A DNA stretch of 64,000 nt from Aliiglaciecola sp. 3_MG-2023 (GCF_030548205.1 NZ_JAUORV010000010.1:1-64000), one strand, 5' to 3'; positions 28,328 through 39,400 are shown, numbered from the stretch's first letter. Numbers and translations are program-made. The notes: generated by a model from the letters alone, not told the origin.

Positions 28328-29455
28328 CTACGATTTTAAACGGTTAAATGCGTCTTCAAGCATGCTCTTGGGGCAGCCGAAATTAATTCTCACAAACTGT
28401 TTATTACCAAAATCAGCACCAGGAGACGGCCCTACTCCTTTACTTTCGAAATAGGCTTGAGGGTCATCTAAACCTAAACCACTCGCATCTATCCAGGCTA
28501 AAAAAGTGGCTTCTACTTTTAATAATCGAAGGCCTTCAATTTGCTCAACTTGTTGCTCAACGTAGGCCAGATTGCCACGTAAATAGTCGAGTAAATCAGT
28601 ATGCCATTGGTCACATAGCGTAAAAGCTGCCTCAGTAGCAACCAATCCCATTACATTTGCCCAAGGGATAAATCCTTGTGAACTGGCCACAAATGCAGCG
28701 CGTAACTTGTTATCTGGGATAATTGCAAAGGAAGTACCTAAGCCTGCAACATTAAAGGTTTTACTTGCCGCCATTAAGGTGACCGAATTGTGCTCGAGGC
28801 CTTTAAAATTTCCCGCCGGTAGATGTTTTTTGGTCTCATCGAGGACCAGATCACAATGAATTTCATCTGAACACAATTTTACATCGTGCTTACTGCAAAT
28901 TTGTGCAATGGTAGCAAGTTCAGATTCAGTTAATACCGTTCCCACAGGGTTCATGGGATTACACAAGATAAACAACTTACACTTAGGATCACTCGCTTGT
29001 GCTTCTAATTGAGCAAAATCCAGCGTCCAGCGACCGTCAATTTCAACACTATCAATTTCAATTCTGTTTAAACCACTGATGCCCGGTGCAGCACGCAAAG
29101 GCGGATAATTGGGCGTTTGAATCATCACCGAATCGCCGGGTTCGCAATAAGCTTTACATGCCACGTTAAATGCAGGCACTACCCCTGGTGTCCACACTAT
29201 CCACTGGGGATCAATTTGCCAATGGTGTTTATCTTTTAACCAGCGGACCACTGCCTGATTTGCCGGTGTATATTGTGCAGGCAAGGTGTAACCAAATAGG
29301 CCATGTTCTACTCGTTCTGCCAGAGCCGATTGTATCGCCTTTGGGCTAGCAAACTCAGTATCAGCTACCCACATTGGTAAGATATCCTTACCTTTATACT
29401 TTTCCCATTTAAATGCGTGAGTGGCGGATCTATCGATGACATCATCAAACTGCAT
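28328..29455 (-). CDS. PatB/MalY-type pyridoxal-phosphate C-S lyase
   Basis: Fold-type I PLP enzyme of the cystathionine beta-lyase PatB/MalY group, 375 residues. Markers are LPMWVADTEFASPKAI (N-terminal substrate region), NPMNPVGTVLTESEL (PLP-contacting Asn) and CSDEIHCDLVLD (Asp that pairs with the pyridine nitrogen). The Schiff-base lysine is in AASKTFNVAGLG. The likely reaction is beta-elimination from cystathionine or cysteine conjugates, though some members act as regulators or aminotransferases. AAGGA stands six bases before the ATG. It is monocistronic. Confidence 0.9.
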   Translation of the reverse strand: MQFDDVIDRSATHAFKWEKYKGKDILPMWVADTEFASPKAIQSALAERVEHGLFGYTLPAQYTPANQAVVRWLKDKHHWQIDPQWIVWTPGVVPAFNVACKAYCEPGDSVMIQTPNYPPLRAAPGISGLNRIEIDSVEIDGRWTLDFAQLEAQASDPKCKLFILCNPMNPVGTVLTESELATIAQICSKHDVKLCSDEIHCDLVLDETKKHLPAGNFKGLEHNSVTLMAASKTFNVAGLGTSFAIIPDNKLRAAFVASSQGFIPWANVMGLVATEAAFTLCDQWHTDLLDYLRGNLAYVEQQVEQIEGLRLLKVEATFLAWIDASGLGLDDPQAYFESKGVGPSPGADFGNKQFVRINFGCPKSMLEDAFNRLKS

Positions 29456-29507
29456 ACTTGTTCCTTTAACAACGTAAATTAGTAGAGAGAATGGTGTTAG
29501 GATCTGA

Positions 29508-29876
29508 TTATTTGAGTAATTTAGCTACTCTATCGGTTAAATCATGGTTTTTGAACGGTTTAGCAATAAATTCTGATGCACCGGCTTTTTTAGCCGACAT
29601 AACCAAATCTCTAGTTGCTGTTCCTGTTACCATCAGAAATGGAAGGTCTTGTCGCTTCGAGCGAACTGTCTTCAACAGGGTAATCCCATCATATTCTGGC
29701 ATCTGCCAATCACAAATAACCAAATCAATTTTATTCATATCGTTTTTATCAATATAACGCACAGCTTCAACCGCATTATTTATAGTGATCACCTCACCTT
29801 CTACAAATTCTTCCAAAATCAACTGTATCAATTCCAAGGTAATTTGATCATCATCAATTACAAGTATTTTGTGCAT
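29508..29876 (-). CDS. Single-domain CheY-like response regulator
   Basis: A 122-residue receiver domain with no output domain. The acidic pocket is IDDD (8-10), the phospho-acceptor is D56 (ICDWQMP), and the switch residues are T in LMVTGTAT and K106 in AKPFK. The closest neighbours are a PLP enzyme and a DUF2892 gene, with no kinase adjacent, so its partner is unknown. Single-domain regulators act by protein contacts, often with flagella or phosphorelays. Confidence 0.92.
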   Translation of the reverse strand: MHKILVIDDDQITLELIQLILEEFVEGEVITINNAVEAVRYIDKNDMNKIDLVICDWQMPEYDGITLLKTVRSKRQDLPFLMVTGTATRDLVMSAKKAGASEFIAKPFKNHDLTDRVAKLLK

Positions 29877-30038
29877 CGAGTCAACCTAGCATTATAAAAC
29901 CATATGCTCGCTAATATACTATTTATACTGCAGTTTTAACATTGTAAAAAAGTCTAACTCCAAACCTTTTGTTATCTCTACATCAATTCTGAAGGGTCAG
30001 CCCTCTAAATCAAACAAAATCACAAACAAGCTGATAAG

Positions 30039-30052
30039 TTGATACAGATCAA
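30039..30052 (+). promoter_or_regulatory. Perfect FNR/Anr box upstream of the DUF2892 gene
   Basis: TTGATACAGATCAA matches the FNR consensus TTGAT-N4-ATCAA at all ten fixed positions. It is centred about 61 bases before the ATG at 30107, a plausible activating position. This suggests induction when oxygen is low. Confidence 0.75.
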
Positions 30053-30106
30053 CACCAATTTGTGCCCTAAGACTAAACTTAATACATCAGATTAGGAGAT
30101 AGAAAA

Positions 30107-30334
30107 ATGAAACAAAATGTTGGCATTTTAGATACTGCAATTCGTTCAGTCGTAGCACTTATACTTTTAGCCATTGCTGTTGAAGGTTTATTCGGCACCA
30201 CTATTAGCATTGTTTTAGGGCTAATAGGCGCGGCATTATTTTATACTTGTAGTTTTGGATTCTGCTTAATTTACAAATTGCTCGGGATTGATACTTACCC
30301 TGACTTTAAAGATGACTCTTATCATCCACAATAA
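30107..30334 (+). CDS. DUF2892 small membrane protein
   Basis: A 75-residue inner-membrane protein, beginning MKQNVGILDTAIRSVVALIL, with two hydrophobic spans (about 12-32 and 34-50) and the element FYTCSFGFCLIYKLLGIDT. These are the typical features of DUF2892, found alone or fused to rhodanese domains as in YgaP. Two cysteines (C48, C53) sit in the second span. The function is unknown. A perfect FNR box precedes it and AGGAG lies before the ATG. Its stop abuts the stop of the convergent polB. Confidence 0.85.
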   Translation: MKQNVGILDTAIRSVVALILLAIAVEGLFGTTISIVLGLIGAALFYTCSFGFCLIYKLLGIDTYPDFKDDSYHPQ

Positions 30335-32728
30335 TCAAAACAATCCCAATTGATTGCTGGTGATGTCATCAAAAGAGACGTCTATGAAAGGTAAAATACC
30401 TTCTGCAATGGGTCTGATTTGTTTATCGATGTAGTGCTCGTAATCTAAAGGCGAGCTGATGTAATCTACAGGCTGAGGACCATCTGTGGTAATCACGTAA
30501 CTGATCCAACCTTTGTTTTGATAGCGCAATGGTTTATTCAGTCGTTTATTATGTTCATCAGCAATGCGCGCTGCTTTAACGTGAGGCGGTACATTTTTAG
30601 TATATTGCACCAGCGGCTGTCGTAGGCGTTTGCGATACACAAGCTGGTCATCACACTCACCAATCCTTATTTTACCAATAATATCAAGCAAGTAAGCACT
30701 CACATCCTGATTGGCAAATACCATTTTGTATAATGTTGGTTGAAACTCTTTTGCCAAATTGGTCCAATCAGAACGAACGGTTTCTAAGCCTTTAAATATT
30801 AACTCCGGTGGTTGATTAGAGACATGTTTTAAACCTGCATAACGTTTTTTACTGCCTGTTTCTGCGCCGCGAATGGTGGGCATCAAAAAGGTTGAGAACA
30901 AGGTTTCAAACTCTATTTCTAAATGGCATTGCAACTTAAGTTGGTCTTGAATTTTGTGCTGCCACATTTGATTGATCTCTTTTTCAAGGGCCTTACCAAT
31001 CTCTAGCGCTTGCTCTGTTTGGTTAATATTTTCTAACCACACAAAAGTCGAGTCGGTGTCACCATAAATTACTTTATAACCCTTTTCTTCTATCCACGCT
31101 GCTGTAGTCTGCATAATCTCGTGACCACGCATTGTGATAGAACTTGCTAAACGGGTATCATAAAACGGACAGCCGCCAGAACCCAGCACCCCATAAAACG
31201 AATTCATTATAATTTTAATGGCTTGGGAGCGAGCCGAATCTTGTTGGCGTTTAGCCTCATCTCTTTGCTTCCACAAGCTCGTGATAATATCTGGTAGAAA
31301 ATGCTTTTCTCTGGAAAACAAACCACCTCGAAATCCAGGGATGGCATTATCGGGTTCAAGTAACCCTTCAACCAGCCCTAAGGGATCAATTTTAAAAGTG
31401 CGTATAATGGAGGGATAAAGGCTTTTAAAATCCAATACCAACACATTTTTATACAGCCCTGGAAGGGAGTCCATGACATAACCCCCTGGGCTTGCCAACC
31501 CACCATTTGCAGGGCGATTAGGTGATACATAACCTGCTCGGTGAAGTTTTGGTAAATAGAGGTTAACGAATGCTGCAACGGAGCCACCGATTTTATCCAG
31601 TTCCAATCCGGTTAATTGGCTGCGCAACACTAAATAGCTAACTAAGTTAGTGTGACTGAATACTTTTTCCACCAACACACAATCCTGAAGATTGTATTTT
31701 GCTAATTTTATTTTGTTGTGTTGAAAGTCATGGCTAATAGCCGCAACACGATTATCAACATCAGTGGTGTCTTTCCCCTCTCCCAGAAGAGCTTGAGCAA
31801 CACTTTCTAGACTAAAGCTATCAAAATGGTAAGTTGCCGTTTTCAAACTATCAATACCGTCGATCACCACCCTTCCAGCAATATTCATAAATGCTAAATT
31901 ACTGTCATTACGAGATTCGCGCCAGTACACATCAGTACCATCTCGACCGAGGCGCAACCTGACGTTTAATTTGTTGGCCCGTTGAGTCAGCACCTTGAAA
32001 TCGAAGTTGATGATATTCCAACCAATAATTAAATCAGGATCAAATTTGGCAATAACCAAATTTAACTGTTCAATGAGTTGTTTTTCATCTGCAACCCATG
32101 TTATCCAATCATCACTACCCTCAGGCTCTCCAATCATGATGACGCAGTTAAATTCACCACTAGAAAGACCAATAGAATAAAGTTCCCCATCGATACTGCA
32201 TTCAATATCTAGGGACACCAATTTTAACTTAGGAATATAATCTGCCGGTTTAAGTCGGGCATTCTTTAGGGTAATGAAGCCTGGCGAAGTGTTGTGCTGG
32301 CGAGTTTGAATCTCCCCTGTAAAATAAGCACCTGCGCAGATAAAGCGTTCCATCATATACCTATCTGCTGGCCGAATATCATTTTCAAAAGACGATATTT
32401 GAGCAGCACTCAACACATCTCTTGCCCGATAGAAGGTTGCGGGCGTGGCAAAATATACGGCATTAACCGGCATTTGCTCAAAGGTTTTTAATTTCACAGG
32501 TTTGAATTCGGCAACAAGTCCTGATTGATATACTAAACTCTTGGCCTTAGGTACGTCTTGGTTTGCGATGAACATAACAGGTTTTTGTTGTTCGGTGATT
32601 AGTTTTACCGGCCCTTGCTCGGTGCTTAACCAAAACTCAATATATGAATATCCACTTCGCTCAATCACTTTGCGGGTGAGAATAAACCCTTGCTGAGGGA
32701 CTTGTTGCAATAGCGGAGGCGCTCCCAA
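30335..32728 (-). CDS. polB: DNA polymerase II (family B)
   Basis: Family B polymerase with proofreading, used for translesion synthesis and replication restart. It is up to 797 residues (783 in E. coli). Exonuclease motif SLDIECSIDGE carries the Exo I DxE pair. Polymerase motifs are LDFKSLYPSIIRTFK (A), KIIMNSFYGVLGS (B) and YGDTDSTFVW (C). The frame opens at a TTG (32728); no ATG is near the family start GFILTR. A second TTG at 32710 has GGGAG about 12 bases upstream and fits the E. coli N-terminus better, so the true start is uncertain. I found no complete LexA box upstream, unlike E. coli. Confidence 0.96.
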   Translation of the reverse strand: MGAPPLLQQVPQQGFILTRKVIERSGYSYIEFWLSTEQGPVKLITEQQKPVMFIANQDVPKAKSLVYQSGLVAEFKPVKLKTFEQMPVNAVYFATPATFYRARDVLSAAQISSFENDIRPADRYMMERFICAGAYFTGEIQTRQHNTSPGFITLKNARLKPADYIPKLKLVSLDIECSIDGELYSIGLSSGEFNCVIMIGEPEGSDDWITWVADEKQLIEQLNLVIAKFDPDLIIGWNIINFDFKVLTQRANKLNVRLRLGRDGTDVYWRESRNDSNLAFMNIAGRVVIDGIDSLKTATYHFDSFSLESVAQALLGEGKDTTDVDNRVAAISHDFQHNKIKLAKYNLQDCVLVEKVFSHTNLVSYLVLRSQLTGLELDKIGGSVAAFVNLYLPKLHRAGYVSPNRPANGGLASPGGYVMDSLPGLYKNVLVLDFKSLYPSIIRTFKIDPLGLVEGLLEPDNAIPGFRGGLFSREKHFLPDIITSLWKQRDEAKRQQDSARSQAIKIIMNSFYGVLGSGGCPFYDTRLASSITMRGHEIMQTTAAWIEEKGYKVIYGDTDSTFVWLENINQTEQALEIGKALEKEINQMWQHKIQDQLKLQCHLEIEFETLFSTFLMPTIRGAETGSKKRYAGLKHVSNQPPELIFKGLETVRSDWTNLAKEFQPTLYKMVFANQDVSAYLLDIIGKIRIGECDDQLVYRKRLRQPLVQYTKNVPPHVKAARIADEHNKRLNKPLRYQNKGWISYVITTDGPQPVDYISSPLDYEHYIDKQIRPIAEGILPFIDVSFDDITSNQLGLF

Positions 32729-32836
32729 AGAATGTCGTGAAAAGTAAAATTGTACAGCCTAGAAGCCGCCTAATCCAGACTAAAGATTCATGTCTAGGCT
32801 AGTTGAAAACGAGTTTAAAACAATTAGGAATTAGAT

Positions 32837-34744
32837 TTATAGAGCCAGTTGCATTGAACTAGGATTCTGATCATCGAAAACCACGATTTGATCTCGACCC
32901 GCTCCCTTGGCTTGATACAAGGCACTGTCACACTGCAACATTAAACTTTCCAACGTCATTCCGGGTAAATAGGCTGTTAACCCTGTGGAAATAGATAAAG
33001 TAAGCCCATTTAAATCAAAAGATATGGGTAATTTTTTAACGTTTACTGACAAACTTTTAAGTGTCTTTTGTGCATCCTGTATGGACGTGTGTGGAAAAGC
33101 AATAACAAATTCCTCTCCACCAATTCTGCCAATGACATCGGTCTGACGAAAAGTATCCAGGCATAATTCACCAAATTTTGTAAGCACCTCATCCCCTGAT
33201 GCATGACCAAAGGTATCGTTTATCTTTTTAAATAAATCTATATCGATAATGGCAACTGATAATTGAAACCTGTGACGTCGAGCTAATTCAATTTGCTGTT
33301 GCAATAATTCAAGCGCATGTCGACGATTGGCTAGCCCTGTTAAACCATCCACATTTGCTAGTTTTTCCAACTTCGTTCTGTTTTGAATCGTGCGATACAC
33401 CAACACTATTAACAGACCGCATATAATTAAAGTAGCGCCAAAAAGCATGAGCAGTTGCAGGTTTTTCGTTTCCACATCTGCAATGCTGATTTGTTGAGAC
33501 AGATTTTTTTGTTCCAGCAACTTATTTTCGCGATCTTTAATTTCAATTTCATACAGAGAACGTAAACTATGCAATTGTTGGGTGCTTTGTTGGCTTAAAA
33601 TACGTTGTTTTAATCTAACGGTTGAATCTAATAGCTCAAAGGCCTGTCGATACTTCCCCTCTAATGCGAGTAATTTAGCACTCATTTCTTCAAGTGAAAT
33701 ATTTTGCAGAGGCATTTGCTCTGGATCAATATTAGATTTAGCGGCTGCTAAATATTGCTTACCCAGCTCTAAATTCTTTTCTGCTAAAGCCACCCGTAAT
33801 AAGGATAAATTGGTATCGAGCAGCATATACATATTTTGGCTTTTTTGAAAAATATGGGAAGCTTGTTGCAACTTCGATCTAGCTTCTAAAAATTTATGTT
33901 CTGATAACGCGATTCCCGCTAGCTCTTTGAGGGCGTAGGCAACACCTTGTTCATCTCCAACTTGCTGCGCCAATGTTAGTGATTGTTGAAGTTGTGAACG
34001 TCCAATTTCGAGGTTATCAATGTTTTTATTTGCCCTACCTAATCCATATAAGGCCACACTTAACTCTAGATAATTTTGATTTTGCTTGTGAAAGTTAACT
34101 GCCTCTTCAAAAAATGGAATGGCAAGGGCATCTTCTCTTCTATATTCATAAACCAAAGCCATTACACCAGCAATATCTCCTCGACTGTGAAGCTCAGATT
34201 GTGGTGCAAGATCATAGGCCATTTGCAAGTCATGTAGTGCGCCTTGGTAATCTACCAGTGAATTTGAGATTAATCCTCTAACGTATAACGCACTCACTCG
34301 TAAGTTGATATCGTTATTCAGTTCTGCCCATACTAAAGCGGCATTGCAGGCTATTAAGCCTTCTTTAGGCTTGCCAGAAAGTTCTAAGGCGCGAGCTTCA
34401 TTAAGCTTAGTCATATGGAATAACCAAGGTTGGGTACTCGGATCAATAAATGTCAAAGCGGTTCTGGCATGCTCTAACGCTTCATTAGGGTAAGTTAAAG
34501 CATAATAAACGATACTTAACGCAGAATGATGTTGAGCATGTTGTAAATCTGATTGCTCTGGTGTGGAGGTTTGTGTAAGGAGTTTTTGCAATACGTCACT
34601 AGGTACTTTAGCAGTTTGCAGGATTAACTCTTTATAAGGTGATTGCCACATACTAATAGGCGCAGCTTTAACAGTAAAGCTGACGGAGAAACTTGCCATC
34701 AAAAGAGTAAACAAGGCAATTTGAAGCCATTTAGACAGGGACAA
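32837..34744 (-). CDS. TPR-containing diguanylate cyclase
   Basis: A 635-residue membrane-anchored GGDEF protein that should make cyclic di-GMP. The order is a signal or anchor segment (1-28), a periplasmic region of TPR-like helices (about 50-390, with LYGLGRANKNIDN and AYALKELAGIALSE as examples), a coiled-coil stretch (about 390-430), a membrane span (LLMLFGATLIICGLLIVLVY, about 430-450) and a GGDEF domain (about 465-625). The active-site motif is GGEEF at about 542, which is a functional variant. LANVDGLTGLANRRHAL opens the domain. The RxxD inhibitory site is not obvious. It is monocistronic. Confidence 0.92.
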   Translation of the reverse strand: MSLSKWLQIALFTLLMASFSVSFTVKAAPISMWQSPYKELILQTAKVPSDVLQKLLTQTSTPEQSDLQHAQHHSALSIVYYALTYPNEALEHARTALTFIDPSTQPWLFHMTKLNEARALELSGKPKEGLIACNAALVWAELNNDINLRVSALYVRGLISNSLVDYQGALHDLQMAYDLAPQSELHSRGDIAGVMALVYEYRREDALAIPFFEEAVNFHKQNQNYLELSVALYGLGRANKNIDNLEIGRSQLQQSLTLAQQVGDEQGVAYALKELAGIALSEHKFLEARSKLQQASHIFQKSQNMYMLLDTNLSLLRVALAEKNLELGKQYLAAAKSNIDPEQMPLQNISLEEMSAKLLALEGKYRQAFELLDSTVRLKQRILSQQSTQQLHSLRSLYEIEIKDRENKLLEQKNLSQQISIADVETKNLQLLMLFGATLIICGLLIVLVYRTIQNRTKLEKLANVDGLTGLANRRHALELLQQQIELARRHRFQLSVAIIDIDLFKKINDTFGHASGDEVLTKFGELCLDTFRQTDVIGRIGGEEFVIAFPHTSIQDAQKTLKSLSVNVKKLPISFDLNGLTLSISTGLTAYLPGMTLESLMLQCDSALYQAKGAGRDQIVVFDDQNPSSMQLAL

Positions 34745-34871
34745 TTACGTTCCTTAAACAATGCTAAATAAAAAACCGAGTTCTGATTGTAGAACAATTT
34801 TCAAGCAAAACATTATGTTATTTTATACCTAATCTAAATTGATTAACCCCTTGCTTGCATTGTAAACAAAT

Positions 34872-35345
34872 TTATTGAACCGGTATTAAGACACTCTTAG
34901 TTTTTACGCTGTCATCAGATATTTGCAATATAAACAACTCACCGTATTCATCCTCATCAATTTTCTCAGCCACTCCGCCTAATAAAGAAATTAAGGTGGG
35001 TGTGGTATTACTGTGACCGACAATAAGGGCATTGCTTTGTAGCGATTTAATCTTTTCTGCAAAAACGGCTAATTGCTTAGGTGAATAAAACTGAATGTTT
35101 AAACCGGACTCTTGTGCGAAAGGCCGTGCACTTTGCTTGGTGCGGTGATACTTAGTCGAATAAATATATTGAATATTCTTAGGTAGTAAATATTCGGCAA
35201 GTTTATTTGCTCGACGTTGCCCTTGTTGAGTTAACCCAGGATCAGTGCCACCGGCTTGCTTTTCAAAATGCCGAACAAGATACAAGTCGTAGCAATAGCC
35301 ATTCAATGGCAAACATAGTAACACTGCATAAATCAATTTTATCAT
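34872..35345 (-). CDS. Exported histidine phosphatase (SixA/PGAM-like)
   Basis: A 157-residue protein from ATG 35345, which gives a signal peptide (1-18, MIKLIYAVLLCLPLNGYC). The frame is open upstream to 35414 but that extension hides the signal peptide. The catalytic motif is LVRHFEK with R25-H26, and the second histidine is in IVGHSNTTP. The usual RHG is RHF here, as in several SixA-like proteins. Phosphate removal from a periplasmic substrate is likely; the substrate is unknown. Confidence 0.82.
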   Translation of the reverse strand: MIKLIYAVLLCLPLNGYCYDLYLVRHFEKQAGGTDPGLTQQGQRRANKLAEYLLPKNIQYIYSTKYHRTKQSARPFAQESGLNIQFYSPKQLAVFAEKIKSLQSNALIVGHSNTTPTLISLLGGVAEKIDEDEYGELFILQISDDSVKTKSVLIPVQ

Positions 35346-35579
35346 AGTCGAATCCAGGTTGTTTATCTGGCCAAATTTCTTAAAGATTAAGGGACAATGA
35401 AATCCCCCATACAAAACCTACTACTTTTCAGGTCACTTTAATCTGGTTTTGATATCAAGGAAAGATTCTATTAGCATGCGTGCCTAAATAGAATAATCCC
35501 TTAACAAGGTTTATTCGATAATAGAATCTTTATTTTTGACGGCGATAAATAACGCCCAACAACCTAAGAAGTAACCTTA

Positions 35580-36419
35580 ATGCCTATTTATTCCGGAAAT
35601 ATTCGCAAAATGCACGGTGAAGCTGATGTTGGCTCAACGGTTGAATATAAATTACCCATTGGTGACTCACATATTGCCATGAACTCAATAATTGGTAATT
35701 CAGTGAAAGTAACCCATACGGGTGTGATTAATTGTATTCACTGTAATACCAAAACCAAAAAGAGTTTCAATCAAGGCTATTGTTATCGCTGCTTAATGAA
35801 ATTAGCTCAATGCGACACCTGTATTATTAAACCCGAAACCTGTCATTATGACCAAGGGACTTGTCGTGAGCCTCAATGGGGTGAAGAAAACTGCATGAGC
35901 GACCATTTTGTATACTTAGCCAATACAGGTACGTTAAAGGTAGGGATAACCAGACATGTTAGCGACGGTGTTTCAAGCCGCTGGATTGACCAAGGTGCGA
36001 CCCAAGCCATCCCCATTTTACGGGTTAAAAATCGTTTACTCAGTGGCTTAGTAGAAACCGTGATTAAACAACATATCGCGGATAAAACCAACTGGCGCAC
36101 TATGTTAAAAGGCGAGCCGGAACAAGCCGACTTAATTGCCATGCGCGAACATCTATTTGGGTTAGTTGAAATGGAATTAGACGATATTGGTTCCCAATAT
36201 GGGATTCAAGCAATCAATTTAATCGATATGCCAGCGATTGATATTCAATACCCTGTGAGTGCCTATCCAAACAAAATTAAGTCGATAAATTTGGATAAAG
36301 ATTTGGGGTTTGAGGGGGTGTTGAATGGTATTAAAGGTCAATATTGGTTGTTAGATAATGACCGCGTCATCAACATGCGAAAGTATGCGGGTTACCATTT
36401 AGAAATTGAGACCAATTAA
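35580..36419 (+). CDS. DUF2797 protein with cysteine-rich zinc-ribbon-like region
   Basis: A 279-residue cytoplasmic protein. The N-terminal half carries a row of Cys pairs (CIHCNTK, GYCYRCLMKLAQCDTC, ETCHYDQGTC, ENC), consistent with zinc binding. Then comes VYLANTGTLKVGITRH, reminiscent of a GIY-YIG-like opening, with SRWIDQGATQAIPIL and a conserved E in LVETVIKQHIADKTNWR. This combination fits DUF2797, a family without known function. The GIY-YIG likeness suggests nuclease ancestry, but this is inference. It is followed by a terminator at 36440. Confidence 0.75.
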   Translation: MPIYSGNIRKMHGEADVGSTVEYKLPIGDSHIAMNSIIGNSVKVTHTGVINCIHCNTKTKKSFNQGYCYRCLMKLAQCDTCIIKPETCHYDQGTCREPQWGEENCMSDHFVYLANTGTLKVGITRHVSDGVSSRWIDQGATQAIPILRVKNRLLSGLVETVIKQHIADKTNWRTMLKGEPEQADLIAMREHLFGLVEMELDDIGSQYGIQAINLIDMPAIDIQYPVSAYPNKIKSINLDKDLGFEGVLNGIKGQYWLLDNDRVINMRKYAGYHLEIETN

Positions 36420-36439
36420 TTCAGTGTAGCGTTAAAGTA

Positions 36440-36475
36440 TGGCAGACAACGTTTTCCAGATGTCTGCCAATTTTC
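36440..36475 (+). terminator. Intrinsic terminator after the DUF2797 gene
   Basis: Nine-base stem TGGCAGACA (36440-36448) / TGTCTGCCA (36461-36469) with a 12-base loop, followed by ATTTTCTTC. It lies between two convergent genes and may also slow the opposing RND transcript. Confidence 0.65.
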
Positions 36476-36487
36476 TTCGTCAATAAG

Positions 36488-39400
36488 CTAATCTACAGCC
36501 AGCCCAGCGTCACTGGCTTTGTCTAACTCTTCATCCAGACGTTTAGCTTCATCCGCTCTAGGTTTTGTAAATCTTGCCAAGCCTAAATAGAGTACAGGGG
36601 TAAGATAAAGCGTAAACACCACTGCTATCCCAAGGCCACCAAATACAACCCAGCCAATGGCATTACGCGCTTCAGCACCAGCTCCTGAGGATAAAATAAG
36701 CGGAAGTCCACCTAAGATAGTAGAGACTAACGTCATCATAATAGGCCGCAATCTCACTTTACCTGCTTCGATAATCGCTTGATAGACAGAGTAGCCTTGG
36801 TCTCGCATTTGATCTGCAAATTCCACCAGCAAAATACTATTTTTAGCCAATAAGCCAATTAACATAACTAAACCTATTTGCGAATATATATTAATGGAAA
36901 TACCCGTGATGTATAAGGCAAACAAGGCTGCAGCGATACCGAAAGGCACAGTTAAAATAACCACTATTGCACTATTCACACTTTCAAACTGCGCCGCCAG
37001 CACCAATAGAACAATGATGAATGCCAACACATAGGTCATCAGCACTTGTTGAGAGGTCTCTTCAAACGTTTTTGCTTCACCAAGAAAAACTAAGCCTATT
37101 CCAGGTGGCAGAGATTCTTGAGCTAATTGACGAATGTTATTCACTGATGTTTGCATCGAAGCATCATCAATCAACTCTAATTCCAATTTAATTGAGCGAC
37201 GTTGGGCGTGACGCTCAAGTTCAGATGCCACTCCTTCCTCGGTAATATAGGCGAGGCTAGATAAAGGCACTAAGCCACCATTATTTGAGGATACGTAGAG
37301 ATTGGTGAGATCCGAAGGATTAGCCAAATTAGCATTGGAGGCCTGCAAAATAATTGGAATGGCTTGATCACCCACATTCAAATCTGCGATGTCTTCGCCG
37401 TTTATTGCCGCTCTTAGGGTAGTGGATATATCTGAAAATGACACCCCTAGCTCTTCAGCTCGTCGCCTATCTATATTCACTCGTAATTGCGGCTGAGTAG
37501 GCTGATAGGAAATTTGTATGTCGCCAAATCCTGAAAGTTGCTGTTCGATTTTTGCTTTAAAATCGAGGGCAACCTGATAAATTTCAGTATATTCTTCACC
37601 GGTTAAAGCCAGTTCTAAACCACCACCTTGGCCACGTAAGTTAAGGCTATTCGAGCCAAAAGCTCGACCAGGAGCACCAGGAATCGATCCCACTTCTTTC
37701 TGTAATTGTTCAATAATTTGCTGTTGAGATTGACTACGCTCATCCCAGGGCACTAAAGGCGCAGTAATAAATACAATATTAGGATCCCACTGTCCCACCA
37801 CTGTATAGATTGACTTAACTTCTCCTTCTTCAACATATGGCAGCAATGCATTTTCCATTTTCATGGCTTGGCGATCCATAAAATTCACCCCGACACCATC
37901 AGGGCCTCGGGCAAAAATACGCACGTTGCCACGATCTTCACTGGGCAACAATTCATTATCTAATGATTGATATAAATAACCGGCGTATGCTCCGGCTGCC
38001 AATGATAGTAACAAAATTAACCAACCGTATTTCAAGCTCCAGGCTAGGCTTCGCTCATAACCCCGGCCACACCATTGTCCGAAGTTACCCAAAAAGTGCT
38101 TACTGTTTTGTTTAATCGGCAGACGTGCAGTCAATGCCGGCACAAGTGACAGCGCCACAAAGGAGGAAATAATCACAGAACTGGCGAGGACTCCGCCAAA
38201 TTCACGGAATAAACGTCCTGCGGTTGATGGCAAAAATGCGATGGGAATGAACACTGCAGCCAATACAGCCGTTGTTGCCACTACCGCAAAAAACACCTCG
38301 CGACTACCAATAACGGCAGCTGCCCTCGCGCCCAGGCCTAAAGATCGACGGCGTTGAATATTTTCTGACACCACAATGGCATCATCAACAATCAAGCCCG
38401 TGGCCAATACTAAGGCTAGCAAGGTAAGTATATTTATGGAAAAGCCCAGCATCCACATCACTGCCAAGCCACCAACTAATGAAACCGGAATAGCAAATGC
38501 GGGTACTATGGTTGCCCGGCCGGAACCAATAAACACCCACAGGGTCAACACCACCAAAGCAATGGTGAACGTTAGAGAGGTAATAACCTCTTCTACTGAG
38601 CCACGTATGAACTCAGCATCGTCAGAGGTAACCACGATATTGAGTTCAGGAAATCGCAGCTGCTGTTGCTTGACCATATTTAGCACTTCATTGGAAATCT
38701 CGATTGTGTTTGAACTAGCTTGTCGTAACACGCCTAATCCAATCACGGGAGTACCGTCTAAGCGCACCAAACTTTGCGCATCTGCGGGCCCAAAATACAC
38801 GCTTGCCACGTCTGCCACACGGGTATCGCCACGGATAACGATATTTTCAACTTGATCGGTGGTCACCGAAGTCGCGTCTGCTCTAACAATAAGGGTTTGA
38901 TCCGTTGACCTTAGACTGCCAGCGGGAACATCGAAAGGGGCGAGTCTTAGGGCATCGGCAACATCGGTAACAGATAACCCAAAGCTGGTTAATCGTAAGG
39001 GATCAATTGTTACCCGTAAAACCCGTTCTCGATCACCATTGAGCCGCACATCTGCCACACCAGGAATACTCAGAAACATAGGAGCCAAGTCGGTTTCAAC
39101 CATCTCCGTCATGGCTTCCATACTCATGTTTTCACTGGATACAGCTAAACTGACTACCGCTTGAGCGTCGTTATCGGCTTTAATAATGGAAAGTCGTTCA
39201 ACTTCATCAGGTAATTCCCGTTGGACTCGGCTAATGGCTTCTCGCGTTTCATTGGCAGCATCTTCTAAATTAATTCCAGGACGAAACTCCACAACCGTAC
39301 GAGAATTGCCTTCTTCACTTTGTGCGCGGATAGAATCAACACCACTCACCCGCGCGATTGCGCCTTCTAAACGACTAGTGACTTCCCGATCCACGGTTTC

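Noticed and set aside
32729-32790. Possible LexA box upstream of polB (CTGTACAATTTTACTT on the minus strand)
   Set aside because: Only the CTGT half matches; the second half ACTT departs from ACAG, so SOS control cannot be claimed.
35346-35414. N-terminal extension of the histidine phosphatase
   Set aside because: It places a clear signal peptide in the middle of the chain; ATG 35345 is the better start.
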